DNA of 64,000 bases. Origin: CAWCVR01 sp963799105. GTDB lineage: Bacteria; Acidobacteriota; Terriglobia; Bryobacterales; Bryobacteraceae. Shown here piece by piece: positions 55,025 through 62,938 of the stretch. The DNA lies in the NCBI GenBank assembly GCA_963799105.1, contig CAWCVR010000011.1, forward strand, positions 1 to 64,000, given 5' to 3'. The translations under genes and the position numbers were made by a program. The notes under the pieces are model-generated. The model was not told where the DNA came from. It made no database searches and saw only the letters and a list, made by a program, of their open reading frames with translations. Each line of letters starts with the position of its first letter. Position 1 is the stretch's first letter.

Positions 55025-57472
55025 TTCCTCAAAACGTGTGAGGCCCCCAACACCGCGGCGCCGGGAACGTCCAACCAGAGCCTGACCAGCTACGTCTACG
55101 ACGACACGGGCAATCAAACCGGCGTGACCGACGCCAACAACCACACGACGCAAAGCCAATACGACGCGCGGCGGCGGTTGACGGCGACGACCTACGACGA
55201 CAAGACAACCACGCAATACGCCTACGACGGCCCCGGCAATCTGACGCTGGTGACGGATCAGGCCACGAACAAAGTTCAGTACGGCTACGACCTGAACAAT
55301 CAACTGCGGTCGGTGGTGCAGGTGAACCATCCGGACCCGGCTCACAACACGACCGTATACGGCTATGACGGCAACGGGAACCTAACCGCGCTGACGGATG
55401 CGAACACCCACACGACGCAGAACGGGTTCGACGGGTTGAAGCAGTTGAACCAGGAGAAACTGCCGGCGGGGCAGACGCAGACGCGGACGTACGACGCGGC
55501 GGGGAACCTGACGTCGCTGGCGGATTACGACGGCCGGACGACAACGTACATCTACGACGGGCTGAACCGGCTGACGCAGCGGACGCCGGACCCGGCGACG
55601 GGGGACGTGGCGGAGAGTTTCACGTACACGGCGACGGGCAAGCGGGCGACGATGACGGACGCGAGCGGGACGACGACGTACACGTACGACGACCACGACC
55701 GGCTGGCGGCGAAGGCGACGCCGCAGGGGACGCTGAGCTATACTTATGATCCAGCGGGGAATGTGGCGTCAATGACGTCGTCGAACGTGAACGGAGTATC
55801 GGTGGCGTACACGTACGACAGCTTGAACCGGCTGGCGACGGTGGTGGACAACCGCCTGCCGAACGGGCTGAACACGACCACGTACACGTATGATCCGGCG
55901 AGCAACCTGGCGACGGTGACGTATCCAAATGGTTTGCAGAGCTCGTTCACGTACGACGATCTCAACCGCGTCACCGCGCTGAACAATGGAAAAGCCAGTT
56001 ACAGCTACACGCTGGGGCCGATGGGCAGCCGCCAGTCGGCGGCCGAATCCAGCGGCCGGACGCTGAGCTGGAATTACGACGGCATTTACCGCTTGACCAA
56101 CGAGACCATCAGCCTGGACCCGATGTCGAAGAACGGCACGGTGGCGTACGGGCTCGACCCGGTGGGCAACCGGCAGACGCAGACGTCGAGCATCCCCGGC
56201 ATCCCGACGGCGAGCTTCTATTACGACGCCGACGACCGGATTCTCTCGACCGAGAGCTACGACGCCAACGGCAACACCACCGTCTCCGGCTCGCGGACGT
56301 TCACGTACGACTTCGCCAACCGGCTGAAGAGCATGAACGGCGGCGCGGTGACGCTGCTGTACGACGGCGACGGCAACCGGGTGGCGAAGACCGTCGGCGG
56401 CGTGACCACGCGCTACCTGGTGGACGATCTGAACCCGACCGGCTACGCGCAAGTGGTCGAGGAAATTGGAGGCACAGGCGTGCAGCGGGCATATACGTAT
56501 GGCCTCCAGCGCATCAACCAGAGCCGCATAGTTAGCGGATCGGGAGCACCGAGCTTTTACGGATACGATGGCACTGAGGGCGGAGGGACTGTCCGCCTGC
56601 TGACGGACTCAACTGGAACGGTTACCGATACGTACGACTACGATGCGTTCGGAAACGTGGTGAACTCGACGGGGACGACTCCCAACAGCTATCGCTACGG
56701 TGGCGAGCAGTACGATGCCGACCTGGGCCTCTACTACCTCCGGGCGAGAAGCTTCAACCCGGCTACGGGCCGGTTCCTGACCGGAGATCCATACCCCGGA
56801 GACATTACGGCCCCATCCACTCTTCACAGATACACTTATGCGAGCGCGGATCCGATGAACCGCCGGGATCCGAGCGGGCGCGCCGACATAACGGAGGCGA
56901 CATTGCTCGATGCCTTCATTCTGACAGAATCGGTCATTGCGTCACCCAAAGCAAAGGAGATGGCGGACGATATCTGGTGCATCTGGGACCTTGCGTTTTC
57001 TTGGTTGAAGCTCGCCCTGTGGGTCGATCAACTGCCGCCTGACGCTCTGATTACGGGCGTAGTTCGGAACGAATGCCAGGTCAGGGCAGGGATCGTTCGT
57101 GGCCCCGGTAAGTGCCCCTGGCACAGGGAGACGCGGCCTCTTAAGGGAAGTTTCGGCCTCAGTCCGGGAACGTGCGTCCACGAGTATTTTTATAATGTCA
57201 ACACAGGAGGCTCCCTCGGGCTTGGCGGAGTGAGCAGCGGTCTCGTCGGTACCGTTCCGGGAAAATGGGAGACCGGCGAGAAGCCAGGCGTGGACCAAGG
57301 ACCGGTTGACGATGATATTTGCGACTGCGTGGGCCGGAGAATCCGGGAGATCCAGAACGGCCCAGCGCCCCCCTACTTTGCGCTGCGCTGGTTCCCCAGG
57401 GAGACCGCAGCGTCGAACTGCTGGGCGTGGGTCTCATCTATCGAACGGCAATGTCGGCTAGAGGTGCGTTGA
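55025..57472 (+). CDS. RHS-repeat cassette 2, truncated, with Cys-rich variable tip
   Basis: About 800 residues, intact. Residues from the 55085 region (SYVYDDTGNQTGVTDANNHT) to the core LYYLRARSFNPATGRFLTGD copy cassette 1 closely. The tip of about 230 residues is different: a helical part (IWCIWDLAFSWLKLALWVDQ) and a Cys-rich part (NECQVRAGIVRGPGKCPWHR, TCVHEYFYN, CDCVGRRIREIQ, SNCWAWVSSIERQC). The pattern H...NCW...C could be a papain-like or hydrolase site, but I cannot assign it. No start codon or signal is found upstream, so like cassette 1 it is 5'-truncated; the first possible internal start is GTG 55124. Confidence 0.75.
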   Translation, partial: FLKTCEAPNTAAPGTSNQSLTSYVYDDTGNQTGVTDANNHTTQSQYDARRRLTATTYDDKTTTQYAYDGPGNLTLVTDQATNKVQYGYDLNNQLRSVVQVNHPDPAHNTTVYGYDGNGNLTALTDANTHTTQNGFDGLKQLNQEKLPAGQTQTRTYDAAGNLTSLADYDGRTTTYIYDGLNRLTQRTPDPATGDVAESFTYTATGKRATMTDASGTTTYTYDDHDRLAAKATPQGTLSYTYDPAGNVASMTSSNVNGVSVAYTYDSLNRLATVVDNRLPNGLNTTTYTYDPASNLATVTYPNGLQSSFTYDDLNRVTALNNGKASYSYTLGPMGSRQSAAESSGRTLSWNYDGIYRLTNETISLDPMSKNGTVAYGLDPVGNRQTQTSSIPGIPTASFYYDADDRILSTESYDANGNTTVSGSRTFTYDFANRLKSMNGGAVTLLYDGDGNRVAKTVGGVTTRYLVDDLNPTGYAQVVEEIGGTGVQRAYTYGLQRINQSRIVSGSGAPSFYGYDGTEGGGTVRLLTDSTGTVTDTYDYDAFGNVVNSTGTTPNSYRYGGEQYDADLGLYYLRARSFNPATGRFLTGDPYPGDITAPSTLHRYTYASADPMNRRDPSGRADITEATLLDAFILTESVIASPKAKEMADDIWCIWDLAFSWLKLALWVDQLPPDALITGVVRNECQVRAGIVRGPGKCPWHRETRPLKGSFGLSPGTCVHEYFYNVNTGGSLGLGGVSSGLVGTVPGKWETGEKPGVDQGPVDDDICDCVGRRIREIQNGPAPPYFALRWFPRETAASNCWAWVSSIERQCRLEVR

Positions 57473-58062
57473 TGGCGGTTCCCCCGCGGAACAATTGGCG
57501 CAGAGGCTGGGTCGTGCTCGTAAACGGCGCGGCGATCTGCCTGATCCTGAGCGGAGGACAGACTACTGCCAATTTCGTTTTCGCGGCGGCTTTGTCTGCA
57601 GGCATTATCTTGGAACTGGGCGGCAGTGCTGCGGGCGGGCTCTTCAACGTAGGCTCGTTTCTTGTCGTCCCGTTCGGCTGGACCTGGGAGAGAGTACGAG
57701 AAACGGACCTTACAGAAACCGCACGAGGTGAATACGAGACCACGCTGCTGCTATTCGTTTTCCCGTGTCTGGTGATTGCCACGGTCAATCTCCTCTTGTA
57801 TGTGCCGCCCATCCTCAGAGTTTGGCGCGTCCGGCAGAGAGCGGCTCCGATAGGAGATGGGGACATCTCGGCTCTCACGGGCGAGTATTACGAAACGCTC
57901 GGCGTCCCACGGACGGCGTCGGTGGATGAGATCCGGAAGGCCTACCGTTTACTCGTACGCCGGTACCATCCCGATCTGAACCCAGGGGACAAGTCTGCGG
58001 AGGAGCGTTTCAAGAGGGTGCAAGAGGCATACGACATCCTGATCGCCAGGATGGCGCGCTGA
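57472..58062 (+). CDS. membrane-anchored J-domain protein next to RHS cassette 2
   Basis: The 196-residue protein has three or four N-terminal hydrophobic segments (GWVVLVNGAAICLILSGG, NFVFAAALSAGIILEL, LLLFVFPCLVIATVNLLLYV) and a C-terminal J domain (YYETLGVPRTASVDEIRKAY, then HPDLNPGD with the essential HPD). It would recruit DnaK to the membrane. Its ATG overlaps the RHS stop (TGATG), so it is translated with the toxin tip. That position is where an immunity protein is expected. ATG 57451 is an alternative start. Confidence 0.75.
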   Translation: MAVPPRNNWRRGWVVLVNGAAICLILSGGQTTANFVFAAALSAGIILELGGSAAGGLFNVGSFLVVPFGWTWERVRETDLTETARGEYETTLLLFVFPCLVIATVNLLLYVPPILRVWRVRQRAAPIGDGDISALTGEYYETLGVPRTASVDEIRKAYRLLVRRYHPDLNPGDKSAEERFKRVQEAYDILIARMAR

Positions 58063-58090
58063 GGCGCGGCAACGTCCGGGATGCAGACTA

Positions 58091-59386
58091 ATGCCAATTA
58101 CCGAACACCTGAGACTGCTCGGCCGCCTGACGCTGAGCCCGCTCCTAGTCATCGCCATCGGTAACGCCAACACCGGCGAATCCTCCTGCCTGGCGGCGTC
58201 CGGTTGCGCGGCCCCGATGCCGTCAGCGCTCTTCGCTTCCCGCGGTTCCGCCGCCGCCCCCATCACCATCCTCATCTTCTCCGACTTCGAATCCTTCCCT
58301 TGCGCCCGCTCCGCCGACGTGCTCTCAGGCATCCTCGCCCAAACCCGCGATGTCCGCCTCATCTTCAAGCACGCCCCCGCCGCCACGAATCCCAACGCGC
58401 TCCTCGCCCACGAAGCCGCGCTCGCCGCCGGAGCCCAAGGCAAGTTCTGGGAAATGCACGACACCCTCTTCGAGAATCAGACCAAGCTCACCCGCGCCGA
58501 CCTGATCGCCTACGCCAAGGCGCTCAACCTCGACCTGCCCGCCTTCCAGCAGGCGCTCGACAACCACACCTACCGCCCCATCGTCGAGCGCGACCTGGCC
58601 GAAGCCAAAGGGCTCGGCGTCACCGCCACGCCGACGTTCTTCGTCAACGGCCGCCGCCTGGTCGGCCCGCAAGGCTACGCGTCGCTCGGCGCCGTCATCG
58701 AGTCACTCCTCGCCGGCATCCCGCCCGACAAACGCGTTCAGGCCGAGATCGTCGCCTCTGGCCCCGCGCAGCAGATCGACTTGAGTCACGCCCCCACGCG
58801 CGGCCCGCTTACCGCGCCCGTCAGCCTGGTCGAGTTCAGCGACTTCGAGTGTCCCTACTGCGCCGAAACCGCGCCGGTGGTGCAGCAACTGCTGGCCGCC
58901 TATCCCACGCAGGTGCGCTTCGCCTTCAAACACTACCCGCTGCCGATGCACAAGGAATCGCCGCTGGCGCACGAAGCGGCGCTGGCCGCGGGCGAGCAGG
59001 GCAAGTTCTGGGAGATGCACGACCTGCTGTTCGCCGGCCAGGACAAGCTGACCCGCGACGATCTGGTGGCCAAAGCCAGGCAACTGAACCTGGACGTGCC
59101 GCGCTTCACCGCCGGCCTGGACAGCCACCGTTTCAAACCACTGGTGGACGCCGACCACCAGGAAGGCAACCGGCTGGGAGTGGACGGCACGCCCTTCTTC
59201 TTCATCAACGGCCACGCCATCAGCGGCGGCGTGGGCCTGGCCGACTTCAACAAGCCGATCGACGCCGCGCTGAAGGAGGCCGCCGCGCCGGCGATGACGC
59301 CAGTTCCGGCCCGGCAGCAGCCGCGCCAGCAAGGCCCACCCCGCTTCGTGCTATGCTGTTTCCGGATGTTTCGGACGCCAGCTTGA
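58091..59386 (+). CDS. tandem DsbA-like thioredoxin-fold protein
   Basis: The 431-residue protein has an N-terminal hydrophobic export segment and two consecutive DsbA/DSBA-oxidoreductase (Thioredoxin_4) domains. Domain 2 (near residues 240-400) has the redox motif FSDFECPYCAETAP and cis-Pro region VDGTPFFFINGHAISG. Domain 1 (about 55-215) has FSDFESFPCARSAD at the equivalent site: the first Cys is Ser, leaving one Cys, while ATPTFFVNGRRLVG is kept. The two domains share long identical-looking stretches (HEAALAAG.QGKFWEMHD), a recent internal duplication. The last 20 residues run through a promoter-like sequence. Confidence 0.85.
   Translation: MPITEHLRLLGRLTLSPLLVIAIGNANTGESSCLAASGCAAPMPSALFASRGSAAAPITILIFSDFESFPCARSADVLSGILAQTRDVRLIFKHAPAATNPNALLAHEAALAAGAQGKFWEMHDTLFENQTKLTRADLIAYAKALNLDLPAFQQALDNHTYRPIVERDLAEAKGLGVTATPTFFVNGRRLVGPQGYASLGAVIESLLAGIPPDKRVQAEIVASGPAQQIDLSHAPTRGPLTAPVSLVEFSDFECPYCAETAPVVQQLLAAYPTQVRFAFKHYPLPMHKESPLAHEAALAAGEQGKFWEMHDLLFAGQDKLTRDDLVAKARQLNLDVPRFTAGLDSHRFKPLVDADHQEGNRLGVDGTPFFFINGHAISGGVGLADFNKPIDAALKEAAAPAMTPVPARQQPRQQGPPRFVLCCFRMFRTPA
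59349..59358 (+). promoter_or_regulatory. candidate extended -10 TGCTATGCTG
   Basis: Identical to the site before the sugar transferase at 50010, with similar flanks including a following GGATGTT. It lies inside the 3' end of the DsbA-like gene, about 90 bases before the pyrE start. Confidence 0.35.
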
Positions 59387-59449
59387 CGCCCGTCTTTTGT
59401 GCGGACTGCCGAATGCTGGCGGCTGCCATGGCGGGCGGAAAGGCAGACT

Positions 59450-60064
59450 ATGCACCTGATCCCCACCGACGACGAAGTGGTCGGCGTGCTGCGCGAAACC
59501 GGGGCGTTGCGCGACGGCCATTTTCAACACCCCTCGGGCCTGCACTCCAACGAGTACCTCCAGGTGCCGCTGGCATTGCGGTATTCCGCCCACCTGCGGA
59601 TGCTCTCCGTCGGCCTCAGCCGCAAATTGCGCGCCAACCCCGAGATCCGCGCCATTGCCGGCGAGCTTTCCATCGTCGTCCCCATGACCGGCGGTCTGCC
59701 GGTCGCCTACGGCGTGTGCGAGGCCTTGCGCGCCAAACAAGTGTACTGGTCCGAACGCCAGAACCAGAGCGAACCCTGGCGTTTCCGGCAGTTCCTGGAA
59801 CCGGTGCGCGGCGAACCCGTCGTGCTGGTGGACGATACGCTGCGCACCGGGACGAATCTCGCAGAACTCAAGAAATTGCTGGAGTCCTACGGCGCCACCG
59901 TGTTGGGGTTGGCCGTCATCGTCTATCAGCCCACACCGGAAACTTTCGATTTCGGCGGCCTGCCGCTCTACTACCTGGCCAAATTGCAAGGCCGTTACGC
60001 AGTGGATTCCGCGCATTGCGAGTGGTGCCGGCGCGGCCTGCCCCTGCAGAAGGTCTGGCTCTAA
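59450..60064 (+). CDS. pyrE: orotate phosphoribosyltransferase
   Basis: The 204-residue enzyme converts orotate and PRPP to orotidine monophosphate in pyrimidine synthesis. The PRPP-binding loop is VVLVDDTLRTGTNLAELKKL near residue 123, and the flexible catalytic loop is near YWSERQNQSEPWRF. The N-terminal GHFQHPSGLHSNEYLQVPLA matches the orotate-binding region (usually F-x-L-x-SG). ATG 59450 is the first good start. It stands alone, without other pyr genes. A related phosphoribosyltransferase is possible but less likely. Confidence 0.8.
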   Translation: MHLIPTDDEVVGVLRETGALRDGHFQHPSGLHSNEYLQVPLALRYSAHLRMLSVGLSRKLRANPEIRAIAGELSIVVPMTGGLPVAYGVCEALRAKQVYWSERQNQSEPWRFRQFLEPVRGEPVVLVDDTLRTGTNLAELKKLLESYGATVLGLAVIVYQPTPETFDFGGLPLYYLAKLQGRYAVDSAHCEWCRRGLPLQKVWL

Positions 60065-60225
60065 TACAATGGCCCGCGTCAACACCGTCTCGATGGAGCC
60101 TAATCTCCTGTGTGAGAAAGACTTCCATGCCGCGTGCGACCCATTGCTGAATGCAGGTGCAGAGTGTGACAAATGCGTGTAAAGTGCATGCTTTTTGAGG
60201 GTATCGGGACGATATTTCCACAGGC

Positions 60226-60247
60226 TTTTCCACAATACGGTGGAAAA
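60226..60247. other. hairpin built from a DnaA-box-like sequence
   Basis: TTTTCCAC (60226-60233) pairs with GTGGAAAA (60240-60247) around AATACG. TTTTCCACA is one base from the DnaA box TTATCCACA, and a further TTTCCACA lies at 60215-60222. The rest of 60065-60255 is without gene. Confidence 0.35.
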
Positions 60248-60270
60248 CCGCTGGCGATGGAGGTGAGCGG

Positions 60271-60807
60271 ATGAAGATGGTCTTCTTGGTGGCGGCGCTG
60301 GGCTGCTCCATCCTGGCGGCGCAAACGCCGGTGGATGCCAAGCTCGCGCCCTATTATCCGACGCCCGAATCCATCGTCGAGAAAATGTTGCAGCTCGGCG
60401 GGCTCAAGGCCGGAGAAAAAGTGTACGATCTGGGCTCGGGCGATGGCCGGATCGTCATCATGGCGGCGCAGAAGTTCCATGCCGACGCCGTGGGAATCGA
60501 GATCGACAGGGACCTGTGCAGGCAGAGCGCGGATAAGATCCTGAAACTCCACCTGGAGAAGACCGCCCGCATCGTCAACGGCGACCTGCTGCAACAGAAC
60601 TACGGCTCGGCCGACCTGGTCACGGTCTACCTGCTGCCCGACTCCATCAACAACCAGGTTCAGCCCCTGCTCGACAGACAATTGCGCAAAGGCGCGCGCG
60701 TGGTGGCTCACGATTTCGAATTCAGGAACTGGACGCCCGAGCAGGTCCAGAATATCCCCGACGATGGCGAGGGGCGCAGCCACGCGTTGTACCTGTACCG
60801 GAAGTAG
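60271..60807 (+). CDS. exported SAM-methyltransferase-fold protein
   Basis: The 178-residue protein has a signal peptide (MKMVFLVAALGCSILAAQ) followed by a Rossmann-type methyltransferase: KVYDLGSGDGRIVIMAAQKF (SAM motif I), then AVGIEIDRDLCRQSADKI and VNGDLLQQNYGSADLVTVYL. Such proteins, known from several phyla, act on unknown substrates; an exported enzyme would need SAM outside the cytoplasm, so either the leader is a membrane anchor or it does not use SAM. GGAGGTGAG precedes ATG 60271. It lies four bases before the histidine kinase. Confidence 0.8.
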   Translation: MKMVFLVAALGCSILAAQTPVDAKLAPYYPTPESIVEKMLQLGGLKAGEKVYDLGSGDGRIVIMAAQKFHADAVGIEIDRDLCRQSADKILKLHLEKTARIVNGDLLQQNYGSADLVTVYLLPDSINNQVQPLLDRQLRKGARVVAHDFEFRNWTPEQVQNIPDDGEGRSHALYLYRK

Positions 60808-60811
60808 CCAC

Positions 60812-61957
60812 GTGACGTTTCCGCCCAAACCCGATTCCGCGCGCGTGCTGGCCTGGACGCGCGCCCTCCTGGCGGCCGCCGCGCTCTCCCTCGGTCTGCT
60901 GCGCCTGCCGCGCACCGGCCCGTTCCCCTGGGCGATGGGGGCGTATCTCGCGTATGCCGCCGTCGTGGCCGTGCGGCGCGCCCCCTGGAAGGGACTGCCC
61001 GGCCTGCTGGCGCTGATCGGCGACACCATCTTCTTCCTGGCGCTAGCCAGCTTCGCCGCCGAATCCCTTCCGTGGCTGACCACCGTGTTCCTGCTCTTCC
61101 TGCTGACCGAGGCGCTGGTTTTCCGCGATGCGGTGGAAGTGGCCATAGTGAGCGGCACGGCCGCGATTTTCTGCGCCGTGGCGCCGCAGGCTTCCGCGCT
61201 CCAGGGTCTGGAACGCACGGTGGTGGTGGGCGGAGCCCTGGCGTGCGTCCTGGCGGTCCACAGCCACCGCCGGTCGGCGGATGTGCGCCGGCTGGAGGAG
61301 GAACTGGACGTCGCGCACGGGGCTGCCCGGAAGGCTACCGACCTGGAGCGGGAGCGCATCGGCAACGATTTTCACGACGGGCCGTTGCAAAGTTTCATCA
61401 GCCTGCAGATGCGCCTGGAGATCCTCCGCAAACTCCTGGAACGCGATTTCGATGCCGGCATGCAGGACCTTAAGCAGTTGCAGTCGCTGGCGCAATCCCA
61501 GGTTCGCGATCTGCGCGCCTTCATCCACAGCATGCGTCCTGCCGACGTGGACGGCGGCAACCTGGTCTCCGCCATCCGGCGGATCGCCGAAATGTTCCAG
61601 AAGGAGAGCGGAATTCCGGTGACGTTCGCCGCCCCGTCCAAGCCGGTCGGCATGCCGCAGGAGATGAGTCAGGAACTCCTGGCGATGGTCCGCGAGGCGC
61701 TGCACAACGTGCAGAAACACGCCGCCGCCTCGCGCGTGGCGCTGACCGTCGAGAAGACCGATCGCGGATTGGAGATTGCCTTCGACGACAACGGCCATGG
61801 GTTCAATTTCGCCGGCACGTATTCCCTGGAGGAACTGGATCTGCTCCGCCTGGGTCCGGCCAGCCTGAAGCGCCGGGCGCGCGCGCTGAACGCCGACATG
61901 GTGTTGGAATCCCGGCCCGGGCGCGGCTCCGGCCTGAAAGTCAAGATTCCGCTGTGA
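60812..61957 (+). CDS. membrane histidine kinase, NarX/DesK type
   Basis: The 381-residue sensor kinase has four or five N-terminal membrane helices (ALLAAAALSLGLLRL, LLALIGDTIFFLALASF, VVVGGALACVLAV), then the HisKA_3 dimerisation block ERIGNDFHDGPLQSFISLQM with the phospho-acceptor His near residue 190, and a HATPase_c domain (REALHNVQKHAAASRVALTV, DDNGHGFN). It should phosphorylate a LuxR/NarL-type response regulator, but none lies in the window. Start GTG 60812; the stop overlaps the next gene by four bases. Confidence 0.9.
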   Translation: MTFPPKPDSARVLAWTRALLAAAALSLGLLRLPRTGPFPWAMGAYLAYAAVVAVRRAPWKGLPGLLALIGDTIFFLALASFAAESLPWLTTVFLLFLLTEALVFRDAVEVAIVSGTAAIFCAVAPQASALQGLERTVVVGGALACVLAVHSHRRSADVRRLEEELDVAHGAARKATDLERERIGNDFHDGPLQSFISLQMRLEILRKLLERDFDAGMQDLKQLQSLAQSQVRDLRAFIHSMRPADVDGGNLVSAIRRIAEMFQKESGIPVTFAAPSKPVGMPQEMSQELLAMVREALHNVQKHAAASRVALTVEKTDRGLEIAFDDNGHGFNFAGTYSLEELDLLRLGPASLKRRARALNADMVLESRPGRGSGLKVKIPL

Positions 61958-62931
61958 CCCGGCGAACGGCGTGCTGGCTGGCGCCGGCCGCGTGGGCGGT
62001 CCTTTCCGGATGCGGCCGCTATGGCGATTTCACCCTGCCGCCGGCCGCGGGCGGCGACCCCAGCCTGTCATGGGCGCTCGAACAGCGCCCCGAGCCGGTG
62101 CTGGCGCGCGCCGGCTTCTCCGATGTGCTGAATCCCTCGGTGGTACGGTTCTCCGGCGGTTACCTGAATCTCTACTCGGCCTTCGACGGCCGGGCCTGGC
62201 ACACCCGCGCGGCCGTTTCTCCGGACGGCCTCGAGTGGCGGGACCGGGGCATGGTTCTTTCGCCCTACCCGAAATCCTGGGAAGGCGCCTACATCGCCGC
62301 CAACGGTTCCCTCCTGCTTGACGGCGGGCGGTTCTGGTATTGGTATCAGGCCGGTCCGAAAGGCGCTCCGCGCATCGGCCTGGCGCGCAGCGGCGACGCG
62401 GAGCAGTGGCGGAAAGAGTCCGCGCCGGTACTCGAACCCGGTCCCTATGGAAGCTGGGACGAGTGCGGCGTGGCCGATCCCTACGCCATCCGCCTGGGAG
62501 CGTATTTCTATCTCTACTACCTGGGCCAGGACCGCGCGCGCCCCACCCGGCAGCGCATCGGCGTGGCGCGCTCCGCCGACGGCCTGAATTGGGAAAAGTT
62601 GCGCGCCAATCCCGTACTCGATCTGGACGGCGAGCGAGGGCTGGGCGAGCCGGCGGTGTGGACTTCCCACGGTTTCTACTGGATGCTCTATACCATCCGC
62701 GACTTCGCCGAAAACCGGCGCCTCGGCATGGCGCGCTCCACCGACGGCGTCCACTGGAAGAAGCTGCCGGCCGAGTTCGCCGGGTCCGCCGCGTGGGATT
62801 CCAAAGTGCTCTGCGATGCCACGGTGCTGGTGGAGGGTAGTGAGGTCCGCGTCTGGTTCGGCGGGGGCGACGTCGCCTCGCCCGACGAGAACCTGCATGG
62901 CCAGATCGGGGCGGGCCGGCTGGTACACTGA
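61954..62931 (+). CDS. lipoprotein with GH43/GH130-like five-bladed propeller
   Basis: The 325-residue protein has a lipobox LSGC near residue 20. The mature part consists of repeated beta-propeller blades (FSGGYLNLYSAFDGRAWHTR, VSPDGLEWRDRGMVL, ARSADGLNWEKLRANPVL, ARSTDGVHWKKLPAEF) of the GH43/GH32/GH130 superfamily, with several possible catalytic acids (ADPYAIRL, GLGEPAVW). It probably binds or cuts a glycan on the outer surface. GTG 61954 overlaps the kinase stop (GTGA), so the two genes are coupled and the lipoprotein might help sense the kinase's signal. Confidence 0.78.
   Translation: MTRRTACWLAPAAWAVLSGCGRYGDFTLPPAAGGDPSLSWALEQRPEPVLARAGFSDVLNPSVVRFSGGYLNLYSAFDGRAWHTRAAVSPDGLEWRDRGMVLSPYPKSWEGAYIAANGSLLLDGGRFWYWYQAGPKGAPRIGLARSGDAEQWRKESAPVLEPGPYGSWDECGVADPYAIRLGAYFYLYYLGQDRARPTRQRIGVARSADGLNWEKLRANPVLDLDGERGLGEPAVWTSHGFYWMLYTIRDFAENRRLGMARSTDGVHWKKLPAEFAGSAAWDSKVLCDATVLVEGSEVRVWFGGGDVASPDENLHGQIGAGRLVH
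62921..62930 (+). promoter_or_regulatory. candidate extended -10 TGGTACACTG before bshA
   Basis: TGG followed by TACACT ends nine bases before ATG 62939, inside the end of the lipoprotein gene. It matches the pattern of other short-leader sites in the window. Confidence 0.3.
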
Positions 62932-62938
62932 CAACTGG

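Noticed and set aside
51447..57472. The duplicated RHS segments as an insertion sequence or composite transposon
   Set aside because: No transposase, terminal inverted repeats or target duplication were seen; the repeated part is coding RHS sequence.
60213..60247. Chromosomal replication origin suggested by DnaA-like boxes
   Set aside because: No dnaA, dnaN or other origin genes, no AT-rich unwinding region, and only three imperfect boxes.
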